Positions 12,239 to 23,889 of a stretch of 64,000 nt of DNA are shown piece after piece (positions within the stretch are counted from its first letter, which is position 1; each line of letters starts with the position of its first letter). The position numbers and the translations under genes are program-made. This stretch comes from Galerina marginata (Eukaryota; Basidiomycota; Agaricomycetes; Agaricales; Galerinaceae), in assembly GCA_023014335.1 (NCBI GenBank), contig JAECYW010000004.1, forward strand, positions 3,410,001 through 3,474,000, read 5' to 3'. The notes beneath the pieces were generated by a model that did not search any database, was not told where the DNA came from, and saw only the letters and a list, made by a program, of their open reading frames with translations.

Positions 12239-13410
12239 ATGTCCAGTACTCGGTTATCCATGGGCTGCCACGATGTTTGGATTAATGTTGGGGGAAAAGA
12301 GGTCGAACATTTTGGCATGGAAATTAAAGAATCGACAAAGGAAATTAGTTGTTGGATTCCGTCTGAGGCAGGCCAGGTGCGCTTGTGATTTAAATCTACT
12401 GCCAACTTCCTGATCAGTGTATCTTTGGCAGGAATTCTCCATCGGTTTTCAAAAAACAACAGCCGAATTCGCATCTACTGTCGACTGCTACTTGGATGGC
12501 CACTGCTGTCGTCGATTGACCGTGCCACCCATGCTTAATTGGCCACAATTCATATCATATACATTGATTTCGCCAACCGAATCTCGTGATTTCAGGTTTG
12601 GGTTGTTAGATATAACAGGTTAGCCACATCTTCGCAATTAAACATCCCTGCTTGATGTTAAGTTTCACAGATGACGACAATTATTTGGGAAGTCCAGATT
12701 CAGTTCGGAGCATCGGAGAAATCAAAGTCACTCTACATAGAGCAACCCGTCTAGATAATAGGGCCCCTCGTGGCTTCGTCTCTCCCCCAGAGACCAAAAA
12801 AGTGCATGAGAGTTCGAAGAAGGCTCTGTCGCATCAAATTAAGTAAATGACTACCTACGACTTCAGCTTCGGTGCTTATTAATTTATTTTGAAACTGCAG
12901 TTATGGCGAAATCAAGCGACTGACTGAGACTCCTACCTTTTCCTGTTCCGTGAGACATGAAGAATTAGGAACTTTTATTTTCCGATATCGCCCTCTGGGT
13001 CAGTTATGCTAGGAAGAAGTCATAACTTGTTGCTCATTTCAGGCGTTGTAGCTATGCTCCAAGCAAATGGAATTGCCCCTCCTGACCCTTCACCCTCACC
13101 AATGCCACAGCAAGATTGCCCTCGCCCATCGACGCCAGTGCCACCCTCGCGTAAAAGGAAGGCTTCTGAAGTTAAACAAGAATTTGAAGACGAGGACGAG
13201 TCAAGCGATGTGGAAGCCAGTGAAAAAGCCATACTTGATCGCCTTTCTACTTTCCAAGCCGAGATCGACAAACTAAAGGCTGAAAAAGCCAAACTGGACA
13301 AAATACGCAGTGAAAAACGAGCCAGAAGGGAGAAAGGCAGTTCGAGGAGAAAAGTGAAAGAGGAACCCAAAACTTACTTTACTTCTGGTGAAGTCATCGA
13401 TCTGACATGA
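12239..13410 (+). CDS. DUF7918-type protein A, five exons, 320 aa
   Basis: Exons 12239..12376, 12432..12618, 12671..12842, 12901..12998 and 13043..13410. The N-terminal about 200 residues are a compact domain with the marks HDVWINVGGKEVEHFG, ISCWIPSEAGQ, CYLDG and FIFRYRPL, which I know from a mushroom family annotated as DUF7918. Its role is unknown. After MLQANGIAP comes a Pro/Ser linker, a basic patch SRKRK, an acidic stretch, a coiled coil of about 50 residues (KLKAEKAKLDKIRSEKRARR) and a C-end KVKEEPKTYFTSGEVIDLT. VKEE fits the SUMO acceptor rule and VIDLT resembles a SUMO-interacting motif. A basic nuclear-type signal is also present. Four copies occur in the window. Confidence 0.85.
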
Positions 13411-14056
13411 TTTCAACATTTGGCGCCTGGTAAATGATTCTCCAAAAATTTCTGTATTGTTCTCATTCTTTTATTTCCAGCGTCCATTTTCCAACCCGAA
13501 TTTATTATCTACTATATCACATAATTTAGGTGAGTTCGTTACCATTCTTTGACCATGAATTTCATTACTCAATAGTTTTGCAAAAGTTTATTTTGTATAG
13601 TCAAATGTCATGAGTGATCACTTATTTCTATTCCACGTTACGTTGTTTTGGGCTATACCATGAGGTCCATGCTCACACTCGAAGGTCATCTGTCTGTTAC
13701 CATCTTGCACAATCGAACATCAGAGCCAAACTGCAAGGTTCTCTTCCTTGATCTCTTCTAGAAAAAATCATTTGTGTCCTCTCTGTCCTTAGGCCGGCAT
13801 GAATGTATCACGCCATCATAGTTCTACGCCACGCCGCCGCGTGTCCTGTTTTGTAAACCCCACGTCGCCTGCGCCTCCGCCATTACCCCTGGACCACTGT
13901 CGTCAACCACGCCAACTCCTCCACCGGGGTTGCAGCTTGCTGGGCAAGCACTTTGATTCCAGGAGCAAGAACACGTCCAGACAGCTTTGCAGACTGCTTG
14001 GAATTAGTATGTTCCTGCTTTATACATAGTTCTACTTTTAATATTGACGTGTTTGT
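13411..14056. other. Downstream part of duplication unit 1
   Basis: This aligns with 16,790-17,420 of unit 2. Open frames are not shared between the copies, so none is called. Confidence 0.45.
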
Positions 14057-14059
14057 CCA

Positions 14060-14934
14060 GGACAAAACATGGCGAGTATACCCAGTGAAAGTTGCGCATT
14101 AAACACGAAAAGGTTGTAGTTCGTCGGTACAATTAGCTCAGCCAACTCTACTCGGACACAATATGGTCAGGGCCTGCGTCATCAAGAATGAACGAACTGA
14201 CCCTGGCACAGCAAGCGGTATACAGATGAAGGCGTAAAACGAGGTTGGCAGAGGAATTTCGTGCGTTGAGTCTATCCCTTGCATCTTTATTGCAGTAGTA
14301 ATAGAGAGCCTGACAGACGGCATCTTTGATCCTATGCGCGATGTTAAACGAGACTTCATTGAGAGAAAGTCTGACACGACAGAATTAGGACTATGGTACT
14401 TCGAGAACATCAGAGAATCACTACCTTTCGTTTATGTTGCATTACAAAGTCGTATCACAGATATGAGGAAATCTCCCCATATACGCGCTTATACGCGGTT
14501 CAGCTAAAGAGCAGCATTGTCGGAATCGTCTTCAAATGTATCAAAGACGTGGTTGAAGACGTGGCAACACTGCAAAATAGCAGATACACTGGAGGAGCGA
14601 AACGCAAATGAAGTTAAAATCACAACGCAGGGTTCACATATCAAGATGGCCGTGTCAAGAAAAGGGACAATTGGGGTCTTGCTGCAATCTGATGCCCGAC
14701 CATAAGCAGCAAGCCCAAGCTACAGAGCATCCAGGAAAATATGTACAAAACAAGGTGGGTGCTCGCTGGATGCGAGAAGAACCAGCCCGTGCAGAAAACA
14801 AGCAGGGGAGAAGGTAACACAAATGACACGAGAACATTGTCCACCACGGTTAAATGAATGTTGATAGTGCCTTTGTTGCATATTGCTGGAGCTGAATCAT
14901 CAAACCGCAAGAAGGTGGGTAAAGGCCTCATCAA
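14060..14934 (-). pseudogene. Degenerate 7TM gene, unit 2
   Basis: An exon 1 remnant starts at 14934 and still shows TM1/TM2 (VFCTGWFFSH, LVLYIFSWMLCSLGLLLMVGH). It then runs into a stop where the intact gene continues through TM3. Downstream parts near 14,060-14,600 align with the unit 1 pseudogene but carry shifts. No full exon chain exists. Confidence 0.7.
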
Positions 14935-15480
14935 GAAGGATGAGTTAATGTGCGAACCTGTTGCAGAGGAACTGCCGCTTCTCTGAGGGATTGTTTCGAA
15001 CGATGTACATTGTAGCTAGTTGCTGGCGAGGCTTTGGACTGTCGTCCACGATCACAAAGTCTCTTTTTTAAACATCTTTTCAGAGATTTCAGCAACCAGA
15101 TCATTGTTCCTTCGAAACGGGAGCGATATGAAGTCGACCGCCAGTGATAAATTGATCACACTTTCAAGATTTCGGCGCTCAGCGCTAGGACAGATCGGGT
15201 GCCGACAGATGCAGATATTCAGCAGCACTAAACACCCATGTATCGACTTGCAAGCTTGATGCCGAGGTGTAGACCGAGGTGTTGATGGAGACAATTTTAA
15301 AGTCGATCGTTGTGAAAAATCGTCTTGCACCTATTCGCATTACTGACACAAATGTGGAGATGATTATGGCCGCCCTTAGCAAGAATGCGCGACCTAAGAG
15401 ATCTGATGACAGGAGTCGAACAAACTGTTGAACTTTGACCAGAACTTGAACTTGGCGCAAAGACACGGTGTGTCACGAGT

Positions 15481-15486
15481 CACGTG
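15481..15486. promoter_or_regulatory. CACGTG box upstream of DUF7918-B
   Basis: Counterpart of the box at 12099 in the tandem copy, 135 bases before the start codon. Confidence 0.35.
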
Positions 15487-15615
15487 GCGTGATGCACAAC
15501 AGTTCATAATTCGGAATTAAATTCCAACAGTCACTTTACAGTCCACTTCCAACTTTGTCAATTCCAATCCTCCACTACTAGGTCTCTCCCGCGGACAAAG
15601 TATATTCAAACCACC

Positions 15616-16789
15616 ATGGCTAGTACTCGTTTATCCATAGGCTGCCACGATGTTTGGATCGTTGTTGGAGAAAAAGAGGTCGAGCATTTTGGTGTGGAAA
15701 TTAAGGAATCGACAAAGGAAATTAGTTGTTGGATTCCGTCTGAGGCAGGCCAGGTGCGCTTGTAATTTAAATCTACTGCCAAATTCTTAATTAGTGTACC
15801 TCTGATAGGAATTCTCCATCGGTTATCAGAAAACAACCGTCGACTTCACATCTGCTATGAACTTCTACTTAGATGGTCACCGCTGCCGCCAAAAGATCCT
15901 GCATTCGAGCAGTCTTAACCCACATTACCTATCGTATATAATTGTTTCACCAACGGAGTCCCGTGATTTTAGGTTCGGATCCTTAGAGATAACAGGTTAG
16001 CCACATTTTCACATTTAAATATCACTGCTTGATGTTAAGTTTCGCAGATGACGACACTTATTTGGGAAGTCCAGATTCAGTTCGGAGCATCGGAGAAATC
16101 AAAGTCACTCTACATAAAGCGACCTATGCAGGTAAAGAGGTCACTCATAAATTTGTCTCTCCCCCAGAGACAAAAAAAGTGCACGAGCGTTCGAAGAAGG
16201 CTCTGTCACATCAAATTAAGTAAATGACCACCTACGACTTCACCATCGGTGCTTATTGATTTGTTTTGAAACTGCAGTTATGGCGAAATCAAGCAGCTGA
16301 ATGAGACTCCTACCTTTTGCAGTTCCGTGAGACATGAAGAATTAGGAACTTTTATTTTCCGATATCGCCCTCTGGGTCAGTTATGCTAGGCAGAAGTCAT
16401 AACTTGTTGCTCATCCAGGCATTCTAGCTATGCTCCAAGCAAACGGAATTGCTCCCCGTGACCCTTCACCCTCACCAATGCCGCAGCAAGATTGCCCTCG
16501 CCCATCGACGCCAGTGCCACTGCCCTCGCGTAAAAGGAAGGCTTCTGAAGTTAAACAAGAATCTGAGGACGAGGACGAGCCAGGCGATATGGAGGCCAGA
16601 GAAAATGCCTTACTCGATCGCCTTTTTGCTTTCCAAACTGAGATCGACAAAATTAGGGTGGAAAAAGCCGAGCTAGACAGATTACGAAGTGAAAAACGGG
16701 CACGAAAGGGGGAGGGCAGTTCGAGGAGAAAAGTGAAGGAGGAACCCAAAACCTACTTTACTCCTGGTGAAGTCATTGATCTGACATAA
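15616..16789 (+). CDS. DUF7918-type protein B, five exons, 321 aa
   Basis: Exons 15616..15753, 15809..15995, 16048..16219, 16278..16375 and 16419..16789. The first four exon lengths (138, 187, 172, 98) equal those of copy A. Key marks are HDVWIVVGEKEVEHFG, ISCWIPSEAGQ, FYLDG and FIFRYRPL. The middle of exon 2 has diverged strongly from copy A (about 25 residues after the YLDG motif), while the ends of the domain are nearly identical. The C-terminal part again has SRKRK, an acidic run, a coiled coil, VKEEP and the closing GEVIDLT. Function unknown. It appears intact and expressible. Confidence 0.85.
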
Positions 16790-17420
16790 TTTCAACGTTT
16801 GGCGACTGGTAACTGATTCTCCAGTATTCTCTTTATTGTTCTCATTCTTTTATCTCCAGCGTCCATTTTCCAGCCCGAATTTATTACCCACTATATCAAA
16901 TAATTTAGGTGAGTTCAGTTGCCTTTATTTGACCATGAGTTTCGTTACTCATTAGTTTCGCAAAGGTTTATTTGGAGTTATCTTGTATATTCAAATCTCA
17001 TGAATGATCACTCAGTTCTATTCCATTTTACATTGTTGTGGGCTATACCATAAGGTTCATGCTTACGTCCGTCGGTCAATTAAAAATTGGGCTCAAAACA
17101 ATTCGTTTGTTATGATCCTGCGCAATCGAATATCCGAGCCCAACTGCGAAAGTGTTCTCTTCGTTGATCTCTTCTTGGAAGAATTATTTGCATCCTCTCT
17201 GTCCTTAGGCGGGCACGAATGTATTGCGCCTTCGTCGTTCTATGCTACGCCATCAAATGTCCCGCTTGTACTAGTGAAATATAAACTGCACGCCGCCCCT
17301 GCCATCACCCCAGGGCTACATACTGCCGTCAGCTACGTTAACCTGTTCATCGGGGCTGCGCCTTGCTGGCAAGCACTGGGAGTAAGAATGTATCCAAACA
17401 GCTGTACGGATCACACTACC

Positions 17421-19002
17421 CTGTTGTTTCCCTGGTGTATATATAAATCACCTACAGCCACTTCCATATACCAGACTGGGTTATTTAACATGGACCAGTG
17501 GATGTTGCACACGATGATCTTCGCAATGTTTGCATCTGATACGATCACAACGTCCAAATTCTGAAACATTTGAAGACGCCGAAACTGTTATGAGGTGGAA
17601 ATTGCAACCAAGGTAGAAAAGTTATTCGGAATCAAACTAAATTCTTCAATCATTCAAAACGCCTATTTCCCGAACTTTGAATAACCCTATGCCTGGCTGG
17701 AAAGTGCTTGCCCATAACAACCGTTACAGACAGGTTCGTCCCACTTTTCTCCAACGAATGCCACAATCTTCGCCTTCTTTTCCTTCCCACAAAGGTGTCA
17801 TTCAAATTCTGCGGCTTTCACGAGTCTGTATTGGCAGAACCCACCGCGTGGCAGATACGTTTTCTGGACTTCATAGCGAGGAGGTGGACTTCCAGCCATT
17901 TCAATTTCAACGAGATAGGCTGGAAATCAAGGTCAGATCTTGAACTAAACAGCGAGTTTTGACCTAAGTACAATAGGGATGTTCTGGAAAGAGATTGGTC
18001 TGGGGATTAGCCAAAGTCTTGAGAAGCCAATTATGGGAGTCAGCCCGACTCACCGATGACATAGATAGCCAACAGTAAAGGCGCAAGCCGGAGATTGGGA
18101 TGGGGATGTCGTTGATTTTCAGACCGATAGGCGCTTTTCAATCCTGCTTGTTTATACCGATGTTTGGCCTTATCGGAAGATCTGGATGAAAATAAGGTGA
18201 AAAGGTAGGCGTACGACCGCGGCAACTTACAGTAAATTCAAAGTATTTGGAGCCTTGTCAACCTTTCCGTTGCATTAGGAAGGGAAAAGAAGCCTAGGAA
18301 CAGCCAAACATCTTATAAACAAGCAGGCTCGTGTTCGGCTTCTTCCAACGTCCCACAATTTTCGTCATCGCACACAGAATCTGCATTCGAGGGCCCAAAA
18401 ATAAATTTAAGGCAGTGACTGTCGACGAGAAAGGCCAGGGAAAGACAGACACTGGCGCGGTCAGAAAAAAAACCCAACGGGGGGTTGGCCTATCGATATG
18501 AGAACTGCTGTAATATTAGAATTCGAAGAAAGACTCGTAATGCCATTCAATGGCCACAAAGAAGGCGTCCAGGAAGTGAGATCCCAATATTACAGCATTG
18601 CGAGGGAGGCTTCACGGTAGCAGAATCTAGGGATCCTGTGGGTAGCCCGAGACGAGAGATAATGAGATGAGCTTGCGTATCTGGTAGATGGTCCATGATT
18701 TAAGAAATTAAGTGCAGCCAACGCCTACGCGAAATATGGAGGCTGAGGAAGAAGATAGTCACCGCGACAACCATCCAAAAATACATTGCAGCGGTATATA
18801 GACCCATAGTGAGGAGAGTTAGAATAAAGTGGTTGAGGGCGAGTGAAACGGCCTACGACTCCGAGTTGAAATTTGTGGGACGCGAAGCGTCACACGCCAT
18901 GTGATCTAAGTTTGCTCTCAGTCACAGCGTGATTCCTGACTCAACTCGTACTCCCATCTCACTGTCCAGTGTCCTGCCCTGTGTTCATCCATCATTCTGC
19001 CG
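17421..19002. other. No gene recognised
   Basis: About 1.6 kb with scattered short open frames, none carrying a recognisable motif or a plausible exon chain. The open frame near 17,708-17,962 is the longest unexplained one. The final 100 bases are the promoter of the gene at 19003. Confidence 0.4.
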
Positions 19003-19667
19003 ATGTCCAAAACTATGAACGTCCCATCTGTCGAGAGTGTAAACGAACCTCTTCCATCTCCATCTGGGGATATCGATCTGGTCAAGGACGTGTCATTGAT
19101 GCGTCGTCCTGTCTACAAATCGAACCATGTATGTGCGCATTGCGATATTTATTAGACCAGGTGGCTCACTTGAAAAAGCAGGATTGGATTCAGGACGCCT
19201 TCCTATGCTTGCCACTGGAGCAACTGCCCATTTTTCTACTACCACGCTTGTCCTTGAAACCGAGACTTCAACCACCACGACTCCATTTTGGATGGCCGTT
19301 CCCCGAGAGATATATCCTCGAGGTCGGCGAAGGAAAAAACTTCGTTACAAAGGGTCTTATTCGCAATCCGAAGTTTAGAGAGTATGTCAGGCGACAACCC
19401 ACAGCCAAGCGAATACGGGAAATTGCGCTAGAAGAATTGAACGTCTCGTCATGTGTGCCGCGCTTGCTTCTGGCTTTTGGACCCTTGTCGGACTATTTCT
19501 TGGCTTTATCCAATAACTATCTTAAAGGCGATTTCACTCCTCCGAGGGAAGACATTGCAAAGATCCAGGAGTACTTCTGTTTAGAGGGTCCCCCGATGTG
19601 GTACTTGGATGGCGAGGGCTACGAGTACTGGGGCTACCACACGCTCGATAAGCGTAGACATTCATAA
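19003..19667 (+). CDS. Unknown protein, tandem copy 1, 203 aa
   Basis: Exons 19003..19128 and 19182..19667, joined by a 53 base GTATGT-GCAG intron. I do not recognise a family. The first 42 residues are hydrophilic. Exon 2 encodes a compact domain starting DWIQDAFLCLPLEQLPIFLL, with PRLHFGWPFPERYIL, EELNVSSCVPRLLLAFGPLS and an end rich in Tyr/Trp (MWYLDGEGYEYWGYH). There is no signal peptide or clear membrane span. The tandem copy at 20168 keeps the same intron position and exon 2 length, which supports both models. The duplicates are about 85% identical in exon 2 by eye and much less in exon 1. Confidence 0.75.
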
Positions 19668-20167
19668 AGTTCAGTTCACTTTCTGTTATCTTCTTCTATC
19701 GTTACTTCGTTTTGACATTGTTAAACAGAATACTTCGCCGCAAATAAGAATAACTTTATGATTATGCTCGTTCTTTGTTTCGACGACGCTTCGTCGTCGC
19801 TTCCTGTATCATAGTATAGTCAACTACTAATGGTGACCTGCGCTTCGCACGGATATGCCTTTCAGCTTGAAATAATTATGTCGTCGGGTGCCTGAGGGCA
19901 ATGAAGCTGATCTGTGACGCAACTCGTTACTAACTCAGTCATTCCGCTTGATTTTGTAGTCGCGGCACTAAGAAGACCTAACACTAAATACCATCGCCTC
20001 TGAATAAAAGAAAGAATAATCTTTGAGGCGAAATAATCACCTGGCTGAAGATCAAAAACATTGCAAAAGCACTCGTGAGAAAACATATGTGTTGAATCTA
20101 AAGCGCCAGATTGAGAGCAAGGTGACTCGCTTTCGCCACTCATCCCACTGCCAGCCCCCCACAGCCT

Positions 20168-20822
20168 ATGATGAGTATTTCATCTGTCGAGAATGAAAAC
20201 GAACCTCAGTCATCTCGGCCCAAAGATATTGACCAGGTCAAGGACGTATCGTTGATGCGTCGACCTGTCAACAAGTCGAACCACGTACATGTGCTTCACG
20301 ATATCCATGAAGTATGATGGCTCACTCGATATCCAGGACTGGATTCTAGACACTTTTAGGTGCTTGCCACTGGAGCAGCTTCCCATCTTTCTCTTACCAC
20401 GCTTGTCTGTGAAGCCGCGACTCCAACCACCACGACTCCATTTTGGGTGGCCCTACCCCGAAAGATATATCCTCAAGATCAGTGAACAAAAGGATTTTGT
20501 CACAAAGGGTCTTATTCGCAGTCCGAAGTTCAGAGAGTATGTCAGGCAACCACCTACAGAGAATCGAATTCAAGAAATTGCGCTCGAGGAACTGAACGTG
20601 TCGTCGTGTGTGCCGCGCTTGATTCTGGCTTACGGACCCTTGTCGGACTATTTCTTGGCTCTATCCAACAACTATCTTAAAGGTGATTATACTCCTCCGA
20701 AAGAAGACATCGAGAAGATCCAGGAGTACTTCTGTTTAGAGGGCCCCCCGATGTGGTACTTGGATGCTGAGGGCTATGAGCACTGGGGCTACCATACTCT
20801 CAATAAACGTAAACATTCATAG
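20168..20822 (+). CDS. Unknown protein, tandem copy 2, 200 aa
   Basis: Exons 20168..20284 and 20337..20822, intron GTACAT to CCAG. It is a paralogue of the gene at 19003 with an equal exon 2 length of 486 bases. Conserved marks include PLEQLPIFLLPRLS, PRLHFGWPYPERYIL, ALEELNVSSCVPRL and the closing GYHTLNKRKHS. Differences are mostly conservative, so the domain seems to be under constraint. Function unknown. Two adjacent ATG codons open the frame (20168 and 20171); either could be used. Confidence 0.75.
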
Positions 20823-21018
20823 TCAGTTTGCTTTCTATTATCTTCGTCTGTTCTTACGCAACAATCTGAATACCTAACATTGACTTTCGCGTTTCCAGTG
20901 CTGTGTCCGCGTGCTTACGATGAAGAGAGGACCGAGAAAGCTATCATAACAGACGGCTAGCAGCTGAGAGGCGAAGGCACGAGGTATGTTGCTAGTCACC
21001 ATCCACGATACTGCTGAT

Positions 21019-21674
21019 TAGGGGTGCGCGCCGTACCGTAACGCCATACGGCCGTAAGGTTACGGGTGTCCTACGGCGACGGAACTGCCGTAGCCGTACC
21101 GTAAAGCGCTCAACCAGATGCTCGACGGTACGGTACGGTGGAAAAACGGCGAAAAACGGCCGTATACGGTGGTACGGCGCTTGTGCTAGACTAAGTCATT
21201 CAAATGTGCTAATTATACTGAAAAAACGCTATATGGATTAATTTAATCAATGCCAGTTACTAATTTTCCCCCTTACTCTGGGCTCAACAGCCTAAAATGA
21301 GTGAATTTAGGGAAAAATCATAGGTAATCAGCCGGCATCAGTAGGTGACTGCAGTTATTGCCTCCGTGCTCCATGCTTTCAGCGCCTTCGTCTGCATAAT
21401 TTTGCGTCGAAATGATTTTTGCGACTTCTCTGCAGTGGGTCATTCGAAATGGCTCACGAAATTGAGTATAAAACCTCTAAATGGGGTTCATTGACCCAAG
21501 GCTTACCGTATCGCCGTAAACGGCCGTTAACCACCGTATTCTTACGGTGAAAACGGTGGTTTACCGTACCGTTGCCGTACCGTAAACCATCCTTCCTTGA
21601 GGCTCACGGTACGGTGGCGGTGGCCGTATGTCGGCAGCCGTAAGCCGTAAATACGGCGTCGGTGCGCAGCCCTA
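21019..21674. mobile_element. hAT-like MITE, 656 bases
   Basis: The ends TAGGGGTGCGCGCCG and, inverted, TAGGGCTGCGCACCG match at 13 of 15 positions. The flanks carry an exact 8 base duplication, CTGCTGAT, at 21011-21018 and 21675-21682. An 8 base duplication and TAGGG ends are typical of hAT elements. No transposase frame is present. Both arms are packed with ACCGTA/TACGGT words in both orientations, so the arms can fold on each other. It lies between the unknown tandem pair and the AIM9-like gene. Confidence 0.85.
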
Positions 21675-21982
21675 CTGCTGATCTGCCCAACTCAATAAAG
21701 GCAGCTGATACATCTTCAATTCGACAGCTTGAGCGACAGTTTTCAGTGAGATTATGTGCTGGAGATTTAGAAATGCAAGCCTCTAGATCTTGAACTTCGG
21801 CCTAGGCATTCTTGTTTTTTATTATTTAGGGAGAATACTTCAATTCAGATTTTCTTCACATTCCAATGCTTCAGCCTTCCAAACTGGAGGGAGGTCAAAT
21901 TTCAATCATTGCTATCTTTTCTGGGTCTTGTCTTTGAAAATTCACCATATACATGATCTAGCACACAATGTATTTTCTAGCA

Positions 21983-23889
21983 TTAAACACAGGATTCCAT
22001 GGAATGAACAAACTTCCCCTCGCGCAGCGGCCAATGACGCCTGAACCTCTCAGCACGCTCTTCACCTCTCTCTCGAGCAATGGTCGTTAAAATGTCAACA
22101 AAACACTCATCTGCCTTCTTCCGCGCCCCTTCAAAAGCCTCCTCATCGACAGAGCCATCTTTATAGACAGTAAAGCCATAGGTCTTCAATAGAGCTGTAG
22201 CATGTGAATCAAGCCATTCCTCGGCATGGATGATATCTTTGAACTCGGTCTCGTGCCTTCTTATATCTGCCTCAGAAAATGACAGTGGACAGATTGGGTA
22301 TTCAGGATTCACGGGGATGTAGCCACCATATGCGGCAGTCAGCGACATCAGGGTCTGTTCGAGGAGTGGTAAGCCGTCAGCCCAAGAGTATGAAGAGTAA
22401 TAGATTGCACGACGCAAATACTCCATTTGAGGAAGCTGCAAAGACGCGTACAACGCTGGGTGCGTACGGCTAATTAATCCAAGAAGACGGGCTTTCGAAG
22501 CAATCTGGGTCATCTCCGCGTGGGCCTCGAGTTTCTGGGCATCACTCAGTGCATCAAAATTGTCTGGAAAGACAGGTAGGTCGTCAGTTGTGAGCTTGGC
22601 GTAGATGAGATTGCTGGTATCGACGTCAACAAATTGGGGTATTGGGGTTTCGAATAGTGGTCGAACGCATGCTCCTTGCCAGTCAATGATACCAGTTACT
22701 GACATGGACTCATTGTTCACAAATATATTAGCGGCATGCAAATCAGGATGGGAAAGGGTAGGTGGGCAGTATTCAGGTGAAGGGAGAACAGCAGGTGCGA
22801 GGGAGAGCCATTGGTTGAGTAGGGATATATGCTGAGCGGCGGTATGTCGTGCACCAAGCTGCTTTTGAGCACTTGGGGAGTTTGAGTGCGCCTCGATCCA
22901 TTTGATCTCGCAGTCCACAGCGGCCCTGATGTAAGAATGAATGTCTTTCCCTACATCAGATGTTAGTAAGTGAAGCAAGAAACATCAGTAATTCCTCACA
23001 TGGGCCACGATCGATATCCATCCGTGCCCGTTCACCTCGATAGAAGCGGCGGTCAATGCTGGGTCCAATCCGAAATCGTTCAGAGCAGATGTCTGATTTT
23101 TCACCTTCGGCATAGAGGGGTATTGATCGAAGCGAGGGCTCGACATCTTCCGTAAAGTAGACGCTTCCGTATTGCGAGAATGGGATAGCAGAGAGTTGGC
23201 TCAGTATCTCGGCGATATCAAAGATATATCGAGAGGAGTCTGAGGCAACATCCAACCTCTTTGCGAGCACGTCGCCGGTGCATTCCTCCATGATGATGTA
23301 TTCACATCCGACGTCATTATCAGGGCATGCATTCCAAGCCAGAACTCTCGGAACATGAGCACCAAGCCGAGTCCGAACAAATTCCATTGTCGCCACCTCG
23401 CTGCGCGTGAGGAGGCTCCTTGGTCCGGAATTGGGAAACGGGATTCGAGCAATAACATCGTCGGCAGTGTCAAAACTCAGGCGAAATATGCGATTGAAGG
23501 TTCCTGTACAAATTTGAGTATCACAGTCTAGAGGTAATTATTCGAACAACCTTCTCCGATCACCACCATATCGGTGCACTTAGAACCTCCAGAGGCCTGC
23601 GCGGCAATCCGTCCAAGGGCTACGATATCGAAGTCCAGGCGTCTTAAGGCCATTTCTATGTGATCATCAGTATTTTTATGAGTAAACCCTGATCAAGGCA
23701 CATACGAATTTCGTCATTGTACAACCAACGTCTGTTGGCACAGTTCATAAGCAGCTCGGAACCAGGGGGGTTTGTGGGGTAAGAAGACATCGATCGGAGG
23801 GTAGTGAAGGTATCCAATCCCATTTTTCGTCTAAGGAGAGCGAGAAAGCGATTCATACTGAAAAGAAAGCGACGGTTACGATCCAACAC
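21983..23889 (-). CDS. AIM9-like phosphotransferase-fold protein, 586 aa
   Basis: Exons (complement) 23889..23706, 23655..23551, 23503..23000 and 22950..21983; all phases agree. The N-terminus has the RRWLYNDEI and ALRRLDFDIVALGRIAA blocks seen in fungal AIM9-like proteins, members of the aminoglycoside phosphotransferase/choline kinase fold. The catalytic loop reads LSHPDLHAANIFV, with the expected Asp and Asn. The metal-binding Asp lies in GIIDWQGA. The first about 35 residues are basic and lack acidic runs, compatible with a mitochondrial presequence, which fits AIM9's link to mitochondria. The substrate is unknown. The downstream ATG at 23856 is an alternative start. Confidence 0.8.

Larger units (their letters stand above)
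10690..17420. repeat. Tandem segmental duplication, two units of about 3.36 kb
   Basis: Unit 1 (about 10690-14040) and unit 2 (about 14050-17420) align along their length. Both begin near TTTGTCCAGGACAAAA (10700 and 14054). They share a decayed 7TM gene, the flank near 11580/14960, a DUF7918 gene with identical exon lengths except the last, and a downstream stretch around GGGCTATACCAT. Divergence is higher in noncoding and dead-gene parts than in the DUF7918 exons. Confidence 0.85.

Noticed and set aside
17004..17564. A 186 codon open frame on the plus strand
   Set aside because: The homologous stretch in duplication unit 1 (about 13,600-14,030) has stops and shifts in this frame, and no family motif is present.
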